A DNA stretch of 64,000 nt from Kribbella solani (lineage in GTDB: Bacteria > Actinomycetota > Actinomycetes > Propionibacteriales > Kribbellaceae), in the NCBI RefSeq assembly GCF_014205295.1, contig NZ_JACHNF010000001.1:1674001-1738000 (forward strand). Reading direction: 5' to 3'. Of this stretch, positions 10,097 through 18,810 are shown piece by piece. Numbering within the stretch: position 1 is the first letter of the stretch; every line of letters begins with the position of its first letter. The notes under the pieces are model-generated. The model saw only the letters and a list, made by a program, of their open reading frames with translations. It had not been told where the DNA came from and did not search any database. Position numbers and translations under genes: made by a program.

Positions 10097-10974
10097 GTAC
10101 GTACACGCTGAGCCGGGGCATCAAGCGAACGCACAAGCCGGGCGAGAATCCCTGGAGCGTGTCCAGAATGGCCGCGCTGCTGGTGCTCGCCGTGCTGGCG
10201 GCGACCTGGCTCGTACCGTTCGCGTGGGCGGTACTCACCTCACTCAAGAGCGAAGCCGACGCCGGCGCGTCCGGGCTGACGATCAAGCCGCCGGACGGGT
10301 TCAGCTTCGACGCGTACAGGAAGGTGCTTTCGGCGGGTGACATTCCCTCCTGGGCGTGGAACAGCCTGATCACGTCGGTGGCGATCACGCTGATCACGGT
10401 CGCCACGTCGGCGCTCGCCGGGTACGCGTTCTCGCGGGTGAACTTCAAGGGCAAGCGCTGGCTGTACGCGGCGATCATCGCGGCGATCATCATTCCGCCG
10501 CAGCTGCTGATCGTCCCGCTGTTCCGGCAGATGCTGGCGTTCAACCTGGTCGACACCTATTGGGGGATCATCCTGCCGCAGGCGTTCGCGCCCGCGATGG
10601 TGCTGATCCTGAAACGGTTCTTCGACCAGATCCCGGTGGAGCTGGAAGAGGCGGCAAGGGTGGACGGCGCGAGCCGGTTGCGGGTGTTCTGGTCGATCGT
10701 GCTGCCGTTGTCGAGGCCGATCCTGGCGGCGGTGGCGATCTTCGTGTTCATCGGCGCCTGGAACAACTTCCTCTGGCCGTTCATCGTCACCACCGACGCG
10801 CACCTGATGACGCTGCCCGTGGGTCTGCAGACGGTGAAGAGCGCGTACGGCCTGCAGTACGCGCAGAACATGGCCTCCGCGATCCTGGCCGCGCTACCAC
10901 TGGTCGTGGTGTTCCTGTTCTTCCAGCGGCAGATCATCAAGGGAATTGCTACCACTGGCTTCGGTGGTCAGTAA
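10093..10974 (+). CDS. Sugar ABC transporter permease, MalG type
   Basis: 293 residues, six predicted membrane helices, with the EAA-loop segment EEAARVDGASRLRVFWSI near residue 195 and a C-terminus ending GFGGQ typical of MalG-like permeases. The start overlaps the upstream stop by four bases. Together with the previous two genes it forms an importer under probable LacI control. No glycosidase gene follows, so the imported sugar is presumably processed by enzymes encoded elsewhere. Confidence 0.92.
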   Translation: MSTYTLSRGIKRTHKPGENPWSVSRMAALLVLAVLAATWLVPFAWAVLTSLKSEADAGASGLTIKPPDGFSFDAYRKVLSAGDIPSWAWNSLITSVAITLITVATSALAGYAFSRVNFKGKRWLYAAIIAAIIIPPQLLIVPLFRQMLAFNLVDTYWGIILPQAFAPAMVLILKRFFDQIPVELEEAARVDGASRLRVFWSIVLPLSRPILAAVAIFVFIGAWNNFLWPFIVTTDAHLMTLPVGLQTVKSAYGLQYAQNMASAILAALPLVVVFLFFQRQIIKGIATTGFGGQ

Positions 10975-10983
10975 CACCCAACG

Positions 10984-11013
10984 ACTCAGCCCGAACTCAG
11001 CCAGAACTCAGCC
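10984..11013. repeat. Three 8-bp direct repeats at 11-bp spacing
   Basis: ACTCAGCC occurs at 10984-10991, 10995-11002 and 11006-11013, exactly 11 bases apart, immediately after the permease stop codon. The rest of the gap to about 11139 shows no coding or clear structural signal. Confidence 0.6.
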
Positions 11014-11148
11014 GGGCAGGAATCGCCGGACCGGAGTTCCGCAGCACGGGATTCCGGTCACGATCCCTTGAAAACGTCGTCACTCTCAGCGAGGGTTACT
11101 TGATCACTCGGGGATAGCTCTCGATGAGAAGGGGGAAGTGTGTCTGCG

Positions 11149-11457
11149 ATGACAAGGCTCGCCGAGCAGTGCCGTGATGTGAGGAGTCACGGCAACGCAG
11201 GGCTCGGACGAGCTTCGATCCAACCGGCGGTGTGTACCGGCATCCACGAGGTGAGCTCGTCGATTCCGTCGGTACGGCCGCGACGCGTGGCGGTGCTCAG
11301 GCTGAGCAACGGCATGACGACCACGCTGCGATTGGGCGACGGCGCACCGGCGCCGGCGCCAGGTGCCACCGTTTTCGTCCAGGGTGGCCGAGGCATGGGT
11401 GATCAGCCTGCCTCAGGTGGGGTCATCCTCGCGCCGAGGGAACCCGGCCGGAGGTAA
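11149..11457 (+). CDS. Possible small hypothetical protein
   Basis: Open frame of 102 codons in an otherwise empty 603-base gap (10975-11577). It is preceded by AGGGGGAA, somewhat far from the ATG at 11149 and too close to a GTG at 11140. Third positions are only moderately GC-rich. The predicted protein has a strand-like stretch (RRVAVLRLSNGMTTTLRLGD) followed by Ala/Pro and Gly-rich sequence, and no domain I recognise. A 7-bp hairpin (GCCGTGA at 11171-11177, TCACGGC at 11187-11193) lies in its 5' part. It may be a real short gene or chance; the rest of the gap shows nothing else. Confidence 0.3.
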   Translation: MTRLAEQCRDVRSHGNAGLGRASIQPAVCTGIHEVSSSIPSVRPRRVAVLRLSNGMTTTLRLGDGAPAPAPGATVFVQGGRGMGDQPASGGVILAPREPGRR

Positions 11458-11577
11458 GCGGTCTGACCAGTGGCTCGCCGGTCTCAGGTGTCCAACGCCC
11501 AGCTGAGGCCGGCAAGTCCCTGACCACAGACGTCCCGCCGGACCGCACTCGCGGTACGGCCAAAGCCAGGTCCGGGT

Positions 11578-12807
11578 TCAGCGGAGCCAGGTTCGGGCCG
11601 CGCGGACCAGCGCTTGAACGCCCACCGCGAGGGTCGGGTCAGGTACCGGCGCGAACAGCGGTGAATGGTTCGACGGCAGGTCCTGGATGATCTCCTGCAG
11701 CCTGGCGATGTCCCTGGCGCCCGCGAAGAGTGCCGGGTCGGCGCCGCCGAGCAGCCAGTAGACGCACGGCGCGGAAGCGGCCGTGGCCAGGATGCCGACG
11801 TCCTCGCTGCCGGTCACCGGTCCCGGGTCCACGATCCGCTCGGCGCCGAACTCCTGCTCGAACGCCGCTTGGGTGCGCGCGACGCCCTCGGTGTCGTTGA
11901 CGACCGCGGGGAAGGTCGTGACGTGCCGGATCTCCGGTGGCTTGGGTGCCCCGGCGGTGGCGGCTTCGCCGTTGACGATGCGTTCGACGGCCGCCATCAC
12001 GGTTTCCCGTACGCGCGGCTCGAAGGAGCGGATGCTCAGCTGTAGCTCGGCGTCGTCCGGGATGATGTTGTCCTTGGTGCCGGCCCGCAGCGAACCGATG
12101 GTGAGTACGGCGGTGTCCGCCGCGGGCACTTCCCGGGACACCACCGTCTGCAGCTGCATCACCGTAGCCGCCGCCATCACCACCGGGTCGATCGAGGCCT
12201 CGGGCCGCGAACCGTGCGCGCCGCGACCGTACATCGTCACGTGCAGCGTGTCGGCGCCCGCGAACGACGGCCCCGCGCGGAGCCCGATGATCCCGGCCGG
12301 CAGCGGCGCGACATGCTGACCGAGTACGACCGACGGCGTGCCGAACCTCGCGTACAACCCGTCGTCGATCATGTCCTGGGCGCCGCGGCCGAGCTCTTCG
12401 GCCGGCTGGAAGACCAGGAGCAGGGTGCCGCGCCAGCCGGTGCGGCCCGCCGCGAGAGCTTGGGCCGCTCCGAGCAGACAGGTGACGTGGACGTCGTGCC
12501 CGCAGGCGTGCATCACGGGCACGTCGTTGCCGTCCGGGTCATTCGCGCGTACGCGGCTCGCGTACGGCAGGCCGGTCTTCTCCTCGACCGGCAGCGCATC
12601 CATGTCGGCACGCAGCAGCACGATCGGTCCGTCACCGTTGCGCAGTACGCCGACCACGCCGGTGCCGCCGACGCCGGTCGTGACGTCGTACCCGAACGAT
12701 TCCAGCCGCGCGGCGACCATTCCCGCGGTGCGGACCTCGTGCAGCGAGAGCTCGGGGTGCGCGTGCAGGTCCCGGTAGATCTCGCCAAGGTCGACAGACT
12801 GATTCAC
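11578..12807 (-). CDS. M20-family metallo-amidohydrolase
   Basis: 409 residues, typical length for M20D enzymes (hippurate hydrolase, IAA-amino-acid hydrolase, N-acyl amino-acid amidohydrolase). Conserved elements: HPELSLHE near residue 15, HACGHDVHV with metal ligands near 100, PAEELGRGA with the catalytic and bridging Glu pair near 134, LGQHVAPL, and the C-terminal SNHSPLFAP His. Predicted cytoplasmic dinuclear-metal hydrolase that removes an acyl group from an amino acid. Monocistronic on the minus strand. Exact substrate cannot be told from sequence. Confidence 0.9.
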   Translation of the reverse strand: MNQSVDLGEIYRDLHAHPELSLHEVRTAGMVAARLESFGYDVTTGVGGTGVVGVLRNGDGPIVLLRADMDALPVEEKTGLPYASRVRANDPDGNDVPVMHACGHDVHVTCLLGAAQALAAGRTGWRGTLLLVFQPAEELGRGAQDMIDDGLYARFGTPSVVLGQHVAPLPAGIIGLRAGPSFAGADTLHVTMYGRGAHGSRPEASIDPVVMAAATVMQLQTVVSREVPAADTAVLTIGSLRAGTKDNIIPDDAELQLSIRSFEPRVRETVMAAVERIVNGEAATAGAPKPPEIRHVTTFPAVVNDTEGVARTQAAFEQEFGAERIVDPGPVTGSEDVGILATAASAPCVYWLLGGADPALFAGARDIARLQEIIQDLPSNHSPLFAPVPDPTLAVGVQALVRAARTWLR

Positions 12808-12884
12808 CAGCTGATCCCCGTTCCGTACTGGACGGGCGGACGTTTCACGGTAGCACCGGGCGGCGCTGCCGGATCAGGGCCGGG

Positions 12885-13238
12885 TCAGTCGTCGAGGGGA
12901 GTGGCGGTGAACTCGCGGATCTCGATCGGCGAGTACGGGGCCTCGGGCAGCCGGGCGGCGATCTCCGTCGCGCGGTCGAGATCGCAGTCGACGACGTAGT
13001 ACCCGGCCAGGACTTCCTTGGCCTCGGTGAACGGCCCGTCGGTGACCGCGGCCACGCCGTCGTTGACCCGGACCACCCGCGCGTTGTCGACGGTCAGCCC
13101 GATGCCGTCGACGAGTTCGCCGTTCGCTTTCAGCTCCGCGCCGAGCTTGCGGTGCTCTGCCATCACCTGATCCAGGCCCAGCGCCGCCAGCGCGCTCCAG
13201 GTCTGCTCGTTCCCGTAGATCAGCAGCATGTACTTCAT
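12885..13238 (-). CDS. YCII-related DGPF-domain protein
   Basis: 117 residues with MKYMLLIYGNE at the N-terminus and the DGPFTEAKEVLAGYYVVD motif that defines the DGPF family, near residue 66. Members form ferredoxin-like dimers and are often encoded beside ECF sigma factors; none is present here. It lies 72 bases downstream of the AhpD-like gene on the same strand and is probably cotranscribed. Function unknown. Confidence 0.88.
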   Translation of the reverse strand: MKYMLLIYGNEQTWSALAALGLDQVMAEHRKLGAELKANGELVDGIGLTVDNARVVRVNDGVAAVTDGPFTEAKEVLAGYYVVDCDLDRATEIAARLPEAPYSPIEIREFTATPLDD

Positions 13239-13310
13239 ACCGTGCCTCCATTCACCCGGCTACGTCGGAGCCCCGGACGCCGTCTCGACATCCGGGGCTC
13301 ACGTTAGCGA

Positions 13311-13766
13311 CTACCAGGTGGCACCGGCCGGTACGCGGATCGTCGTGTTGATCCGGTTGAACAGGTTGGTGAGCGCGATCATCAGGACGATCGCCGACAG
13401 TTCCTTCTCGCTGAACTGGGCCGCGGCCGCGGCCCAGATCTCGTCGCTGACCGAGGTCGGGTTGTCGGCCAGCCGGGTCGCCGCCTCGGCCATCTCCAGC
13501 GCCGCGCGTTCGGCGTCGGTGGACAGGTCGGAGTCCCGCCAGGCGGCGACCTGGTGCAGCCGTTCGTCGGTCTCGCCGCTCCTGAGCGCCGACTTGATCC
13601 CGCCGAAGACACACGGCGAGCAGCCGTTGATCTGGCTGGCCCGCAGGTGCACCAGCTCCAGTACCTTGCCGTCGGTACCGGACTGGCCGATGGCCTTGTA
13701 GATGTTCTGGATGCCCTTGGTGGCGTCCGGCAGGATCTCGGCGGGGTTGGTCATCCGTGCTTGCAT
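13311..13766 (-). CDS. Carboxymuconolactone decarboxylase-family (AhpD-like) protein
   Basis: 151 residues. The CMD core has ELVHLRASQINGCSPC, with the redox Cys pair CxxC near residue 50. The His that normally follows three residues after the second Cys in AhpD is a Gly here, so peroxidase-type chemistry is uncertain. The start is supported by GGAG about 8 bases upstream. Likely a small oxidative-stress or disulfide protein, in one transcript with the DGPF gene. Confidence 0.85.
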   Translation of the reverse strand: MQARMTNPAEILPDATKGIQNIYKAIGQSGTDGKVLELVHLRASQINGCSPCVFGGIKSALRSGETDERLHQVAAWRDSDLSTDAERAALEMAEAATRLADNPTSVSDEIWAAAAAQFSEKELSAIVLMIALTNLFNRINTTIRVPAGATW

Positions 13767-13799
13767 GGGAGGTTCTCCATCAGGTTCCGTTGGTTGATT

Positions 13800-14582
13800 T
13801 CACTCCCTTGACGGATGCTGCGCGGCGGATGTGACAGCGAAGTGCAGGTCGTTTCGGAGCCGTTCCTCGACCGGTACGGCGGGGTCGGAGTACTGCCCGG
13901 TGAGGCAGACCGGACCGTTGTAGTTCACCTGCCGCAATGCGGCGAAGACAGCCGGCCAGTCCGACAGCCCGTCCTCGGCCTCGACGAAGTGCGTTCGCCA
14001 GTTGCCGTTCGTACGGGTGTAGTGGACGTTCTTCAGGTTCACGATGCCCAGTCGATCGGCGCCGAGTTCCAGGGTCACCGCCGGGTGATCACCGGCCAGC
14101 GCGTCGTGCGCGGCGTCCCACACCAGCTTGAAGTGGTTCGGTAGCCCGTCGAGCAGTTGCAGTACGCCGAGCGTCGACGATACGTACCGCCCGTGATGTG
14201 GCTGCACGCCGACTTGTACGTCGTACCGCTCGGTGAGTTCGACGGCCTGCTCCAACTGCTCGCGGTTTCGCCGGACCGACGCGGCGTACCCGTCCGGGCC
14301 GAGCTCGGCCATGATCCGGATCATCGGCACCCCGGCCTCCGCGCACGCCGCGAACACCGGCTCGGACAGGTCACTCGCGACGCTGATCGGTTCGACACCC
14401 TCCGTGCGCAGTTGAGAGCTGAACTTCGGCAGCTCCCGCTGGGCGTTCGCCGGCGTCACGTACGCGGTGTCCCGGACCGGGATCTCGGCGCCCGCGAACC
14501 CGATTCCGGCGACCAGCGCGCCGAGTTCGGCACCCGGCAGCCCGGCCCACGGTTTGGTGAAAACGGACCACAAACAGGACAT
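13800..14582 (-). CDS. Sugar phosphate isomerase/epimerase-like TIM-barrel enzyme
   Basis: 260 residues of the AP-endonuclease-2/xylose-isomerase-like TIM barrel. Likely metal ligands: QPHHGRY (residue about 142), LVWDAAHDAL, NLKNVHY and the C-terminal CLTGQYSD. The family includes hydroxypyruvate isomerase, tagatose epimerases and inosose dehydratase. It starts directly after the upstream permease stop and is the last gene of a six-gene operon with an importer, an enolase-superfamily enzyme and a 2-hydroxyacid dehydrogenase, so it should act on an intermediate of the imported compound. The precise reaction is unknown. Confidence 0.82.
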   Translation of the reverse strand: MSCLWSVFTKPWAGLPGAELGALVAGIGFAGAEIPVRDTAYVTPANAQRELPKFSSQLRTEGVEPISVASDLSEPVFAACAEAGVPMIRIMAELGPDGYAASVRRNREQLEQAVELTERYDVQVGVQPHHGRYVSSTLGVLQLLDGLPNHFKLVWDAAHDALAGDHPAVTLELGADRLGIVNLKNVHYTRTNGNWRTHFVEAEDGLSDWPAVFAALRQVNYNGPVCLTGQYSDPAVPVEERLRNDLHFAVTSAAQHPSRE

Positions 14583-15407
14583 TCAGCGGCCTCCCAGCCC
14601 ACTCATGGTGATACCTCGGACGAACCAGCGCTGGGTCAGGAAGAACAGCACGATCAGCGGGATCGTGGTCACGGTCGCGGCCATCAGCAACAGGTTCCAC
14701 TGGGTGCCGTTGGTGTCCTGGAACACCTGCAGCCCGACCGACGCGGTCCGCGTCGCGTCGCTGTTCGAGATGACCAGCGGCCAGAGCAGGTTGTTCCACT
14801 GGCCGATGAATTTGAACACCGCCAGCGTCGCGATCGCCGGCACCGCGAGCGGCACGATCACCCGGACGAACGCCTGCCACCGGTTCGCGCCGTCCAGCCG
14901 CGCGGCCTCCTCGTAGTCGCGGGGGATACCGAGGAAGAACTGCCGGAGCAGGAACACCCCGATCGCGGTGAACGCGTGCGGCAGGATCATCCCCGGCCAG
15001 GTGTCGATCCCATGCAGCTTCGCCACCAGCACGAACTGCGGAATCAGCGTCACCTGCGACGGGATCATCAGCGTCGCGAGGTAGATGCCGAACAACCAGC
15101 TCCGGCCCGGGAAGTTCAGTCGCGCGAACGCGTACGCGGCTAAGGCGGCCGTGACGGTTTCGAGGATCGTTGTTCCGGCAGCGAAGTAGACGGTGTTCAG
15201 CAGGTACTTGCCGAGCGGAACCAGGTCGAACGCGCGGGTCAGGTTCTCCGGGTGCCAGCTCGACGGCCAGAAGGACGGCTTCGCAGCCATCGACTCGGCA
15301 TCGGACTGGAACGCGACCAGCAGCATCATCACGACCGGTACGAGCGTGACGGCCGTGACCAGGAAGCAGGTGAAGACGACAAGCCGTCGGCGTACGTCAG
15401 TTGTCAT
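14583..15407 (-). CDS. ABC transporter permease, MalG type (second importer)
   Basis: 274 residues with six predicted helices and the EAA-loop segment YEEAARLDGANRWQAFVRVI. The C-terminus MSGLGGR is typical for MalG-type permeases. Its start overlaps the end of the upstream permease by 11 bases, which indicates translational coupling in the LysR-facing operon. Confidence 0.92.
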   Translation of the reverse strand: MTTDVRRRLVVFTCFLVTAVTLVPVVMMLLVAFQSDAESMAAKPSFWPSSWHPENLTRAFDLVPLGKYLLNTVYFAAGTTILETVTAALAAYAFARLNFPGRSWLFGIYLATLMIPSQVTLIPQFVLVAKLHGIDTWPGMILPHAFTAIGVFLLRQFFLGIPRDYEEAARLDGANRWQAFVRVIVPLAVPAIATLAVFKFIGQWNNLLWPLVISNSDATRTASVGLQVFQDTNGTQWNLLLMAATVTTIPLIVLFFLTQRWFVRGITMSGLGGR

Positions 15408-16329
15408 AGTGCACCAGCCTCCGCTGGAACAGGAACTGGCCGGCCGTGATGACCACGATGAACGCGAACAGTACGAGCGACTGGGCCGCCGCGTACCCCT
15501 GGTCGTAGTTCTCGAAGCCGGTTCGGTAGATGTACATGACGAGCGTCGTGGTCCGGCTGCCTGGACCGCCGTTGGTCATGATCAGGGCCTGGTCGAACAC
15601 CTGGAACGACCCGATCACGGATGTCACCACGACGAAGAACAGCGCGGGCGAGAGCATCGGCAAAGTGATATGGCGGAAGCTGTTCCACGGTGACGTGCCG
15701 TCGACCCGTCCGGCCTCGTACAACTGTTGCGGGATTGCCTGCAGTCCGGCGAGGAAGACCACCATGCCGAAGCCGAAGCTCTTCCAGACGCTCATCAGGA
15801 TCAGCGCGGGCATCGCCCAGCTGTCCGAGATCAACCACGCCGGACCGCTGACGCCGAACCAGCCGAGCACCGCGTTCACCAGACCGTCGTGCGGGATGTA
15901 CAGCCAGATCCAGACGAACGCGACCGCGACCGTGATGGTTGCGTACGGCAACAGCAGGAGTGAGCGGAAGATCGTGATCCGCTTCAGGCCCAGGTTCAGC
16001 AGCAGGGCGAGCGCGAGGCTGACCAGGATCGTCAACGGGACGCTGACCAGGGTGAAGTACGCCGTGTTGCCGAGCGCCGACCAGAACGTCGGGTCCGGTC
16101 CGAGGCGGGCGAAGTTGTGCAGCCCGGCCCAGGTAGGTGAGCTGAACAGGTTCCAGTCGAGCAGGGAGATGACGCCCGCGGCGACGACCGGACCGGCGGT
16201 GAAGATCAGGAACCCGATCAGGCTCGGCAGGATGAACAGCCAGGCGGTGAGCGATTCACGGTTACGCCAGCGCGGCGTCGGTCTGGTCGCAGGTGCCACG
16301 CCGATTGCAGGTGCCGTATCGATGGCCAT
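15397..16329 (-). CDS. ABC transporter permease, MalF type (second importer)
   Basis: 310 residues with six predicted helices after a cytoplasmic N-terminus, and the coupling-loop segment YEAGRVDGTSPWNSFRHITL. It starts 4 bases after the binding-protein stop. An open frame of more than 1,100 codons runs antisense through this operon but has no protein-like composition. Confidence 0.92.
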   Translation of the reverse strand: MAIDTAPAIGVAPATRPTPRWRNRESLTAWLFILPSLIGFLIFTAGPVVAAGVISLLDWNLFSSPTWAGLHNFARLGPDPTFWSALGNTAYFTLVSVPLTILVSLALALLLNLGLKRITIFRSLLLLPYATITVAVAFVWIWLYIPHDGLVNAVLGWFGVSGPAWLISDSWAMPALILMSVWKSFGFGMVVFLAGLQAIPQQLYEAGRVDGTSPWNSFRHITLPMLSPALFFVVVTSVIGSFQVFDQALIMTNGGPGSRTTTLVMYIYRTGFENYDQGYAAAQSLVLFAFIVVITAGQFLFQRRLVHYDN

Positions 16330-16333
16330 CAGG

Positions 16334-17638
16334 TCACCCCTTCCTGGCCGTGGCTTGGCGGACCGTGTCGAGGTGCTGCCGCATCAGGATGTCCAGCCGC
16401 GGCGTGAGCCCGCTGATCGCGTCGTCGACGGTGACCTGGCCGAGGAACGTCCGCGGCAGATCCTGACCCAGCAACTGCTTGACCTGATTCCAGTTGGTCG
16501 TGACGTCGAACGCGTGCCCGCCGGCCAGTTTCCCGGCGAGGATCTGCTGGACGATGCCGAGGTTGTCCGGCGGCGGCTGGAACGCGGACCCCGCGCTCAA
16601 CCGGGCCGGATTGTTCCGGCCCGCCTTCGCATAGATGTCCAGCGCGCCGGTGCTGGTCAGCGTCTTCAACAGTCGCCAGGCAAGCTCAAGCTGCGCCCCA
16701 TCGCGTACGCCGGACGGAATCGCGAAGCTCGACCCCGAGACCCGCGGCGTACTCCCCGCCGCCCCAGCCGGGAACGGGATGATGTCCCAGTCGAACTTCG
16801 CCTTCCGTACGTTCACCACCTGCCACGGCCCGTTCTGCATGAACGCGACGTTGCCCTGCAGGAAGTTCGACAACGAACTTTCGGTGACCAGGTTCTTGAT
16901 CGGCGGCGTGACCTGATCGGTGACGAACAGACCGATCACGTACTGGAGTGCCTCCATCGCCTCCGGATCGCGGAGCGTACTGCGGCCGGCGTCGGCGCTC
17001 ATCACGTTCCCGCCGGCGCAGTAGATCCACGAGACCAGATCGTCGATCGCGGGCGCGCAGGTGAATCCGTACTGCTTCCCCGGCTCGGTGAGTTGTCTGG
17101 CCAGGTCGCGGAAGGTTGCCCAGGACATCGGTTCGGTCTTCGACGGGAGCGCGATGCCCTGCTGTTTCAGCAGGTCCTTGTTGTAGTACATGACCGTCGG
17201 CGCGACGTCGAAGCCGATCGCGTACGTCTTGTCGTTGAAGCTCGATATCCGGCGGCTGGTCGGATAGAAGTCGTCCAGGTCGAAGTCAGGATCGGCGGCG
17301 ATCAGGTCGTCCAGCGGACGGTGCGCGCCGCGGGCCGCGTACGTCGGGATCAGCGTTCCGTTCAGCGCGGTCACCAGGCCCGCGGTTCCGCTGACCAGCT
17401 GCAGGTCGAGCTTGGTCGGGTACCCGTTCGAAGGGGTCAGGGTGGCGACGGACCGGACCTTGAGTTGCTGCTCGACGTAGTTGCCGAAGTCGGTCCAGAC
17501 CTTCTTCTCGGCGGCGCTGCTGGACCACATCGACCAGGTGGCGGTGCCGGCCGGTGGACCCGACGAGCAACCCGCCAGAGTGCCTGCCGCGGCGGCGGCC
17601 CCGAGGCCGAGGAAGCCGCGGCGGGACAGTTGGGACAT
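16334..17638 (-). CDS. ABC importer extracellular solute-binding lipoprotein (second importer)
   Basis: 434 residues. Tat-type N-terminus SRRGFLG with an Ala-rich core, then LAGC lipobox near residue 23, so an exported, lipid-anchored binding protein. Family-1 features include YYNKDLLKQQG and AFMQNGPWQVV. It lies 9 bases downstream of the enolase-superfamily gene. Because the operon encodes acid-processing enzymes, the ligand may be a sugar acid rather than a neutral sugar; that is inference. Confidence 0.9.
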   Translation of the reverse strand: MSQLSRRGFLGLGAAAAAGTLAGCSSGPPAGTATWSMWSSSAAEKKVWTDFGNYVEQQLKVRSVATLTPSNGYPTKLDLQLVSGTAGLVTALNGTLIPTYAARGAHRPLDDLIAADPDFDLDDFYPTSRRISSFNDKTYAIGFDVAPTVMYYNKDLLKQQGIALPSKTEPMSWATFRDLARQLTEPGKQYGFTCAPAIDDLVSWIYCAGGNVMSADAGRSTLRDPEAMEALQYVIGLFVTDQVTPPIKNLVTESSLSNFLQGNVAFMQNGPWQVVNVRKAKFDWDIIPFPAGAAGSTPRVSGSSFAIPSGVRDGAQLELAWRLLKTLTSTGALDIYAKAGRNNPARLSAGSAFQPPPDNLGIVQQILAGKLAGGHAFDVTTNWNQVKQLLGQDLPRTFLGQVTVDDAISGLTPRLDILMRQHLDTVRQATARKG

Positions 17639-17647
17639 GTCTTCTCC

Positions 17648-18799
17648 TCACCGGTAGCGCAGGTCGATCGACTCGGCGCGGATCCGCTCCTCGTCGACCT
17701 CGACGCCCAATCCAGGGGCGGTGGGGACCGTCGCGACGGCCATGGGCGAACGCGTGATGGTCAGCCCGTCGACATACAGCTCGGTCAGCAGCTCCGGCCC
17801 GTTGAGCTCGGCGGGCAGGGCGAGCTCGAGCTGACTGAACACGTGCAACGCGGCGGCGAACGCGACGCCGCAGTCGGTCAGACCGCTGGCGAGAATCTCC
17901 AGCCCACCGGCGAGCGCGGTCTGCGCGGTCTTCAGCGCGTTCCGCAGCCCGCCGGACTTGCAGATCTTGACCACTACCAGGTCGGCCGCGTCCAGGCGGA
18001 TCGCGCGGGCCAGATCCTGCGCGGAGAAGCTGCCTTCGTCGATCGCGATCGGCAGGTCGATCAGTCCACGCACCCGCTGCATCGCGAGCGTGTCCGTACT
18101 CGGGACAGGCTGCTCGACGCAGTGGATCGTGCGTACGTGGGCCGTACGCTCCCGGAGTTGTTTGAGGGCGGCCGGACGGTACGACTGGTTGGCGTCGAGC
18201 CAGAGCGGTTTGGCGCCGGCGACGTCCGCGACGGTCTCGATCGCGGCCGTGTCGGCGTCGAGGTCGCCGCCGATCTTCACCTTGTACGCCGAATAGGCCG
18301 CCGACTGCTTCGCGTGTTCGCGGACCGTGTCCGGGTCGCCGACGCCGATCGCCGAGCAGAGCGGAATCTCGTCGTGCAGCTTGCCGCCGAGCAGGGCGTG
18401 TACGGGTACGCCGGCCAGCTTTCCGGCGGCGTCGTGCATCGCGATGTCGACCGCGGCCCGGGCGAACGGGAAACCGTTCGACACCGCGGGACTCAGGCGC
18501 TTCGCGGCGCGCTGATGGAACAGCTCGACGTCGTACGGCGTGAGTTCGAGCAGGATCGGCGCGAGATGGCGGCGGATGACGACCGCCATCGTCTCGGCGG
18601 TCTCGTAGCTCCAGCTGGGCAGCGCGCGCTGCTCACCCCAGCCGGCTACGCCGTCCGCGGTGGTCAGCTTCACGAAGATCACCGCGGCGGCCTGGTCCGG
18701 CGCCGCACCCGGCGCGCCGACCGCGCCGCTGCCGAGCACGAACCGGCGGGCGAACGGCACCGCGACGGGGAAGACCTCGACGTTGGTGATGCGGGACAT
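17648..18799 (-). CDS. Enolase-superfamily enzyme (muconate-lactonizing / mandelate racemase group)
   Basis: 383 residues. Catalytic pattern of the muconate-lactonizing-enzyme subgroup: KVKIGGD (KxK on strand 2) near residue 195, WLDANQSY (metal Asp), CVEQPVP (metal Glu), AIDEG (metal Asp/Glu) and VVVKICKSGG (Lys on strand 6). Chemistry is abstraction of a proton alpha to a carboxylate, so the substrate is an acid: cycloisomerisation, racemisation or dehydration are all possible. The gene sits between a 2-hydroxyacid dehydrogenase and the importer genes with 11- and 9-base gaps, in an operon facing a LysR gene. Muconate cycloisomerase is the nearest named family, but no other aromatic-degradation gene is present. 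Confidence 0.85.
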   Translation of the reverse strand: MSRITNVEVFPVAVPFARRFVLGSGAVGAPGAAPDQAAAVIFVKLTTADGVAGWGEQRALPSWSYETAETMAVVIRRHLAPILLELTPYDVELFHQRAAKRLSPAVSNGFPFARAAVDIAMHDAAGKLAGVPVHALLGGKLHDEIPLCSAIGVGDPDTVREHAKQSAAYSAYKVKIGGDLDADTAAIETVADVAGAKPLWLDANQSYRPAALKQLRERTAHVRTIHCVEQPVPSTDTLAMQRVRGLIDLPIAIDEGSFSAQDLARAIRLDAADLVVVKICKSGGLRNALKTAQTALAGGLEILASGLTDCGVAFAAALHVFSQLELALPAELNGPELLTELYVDGLTITRSPMAVATVPTAPGLGVEVDEERIRAESIDLRYR

Positions 18800-18810
18800 C
18801 GGCGGTCCTT

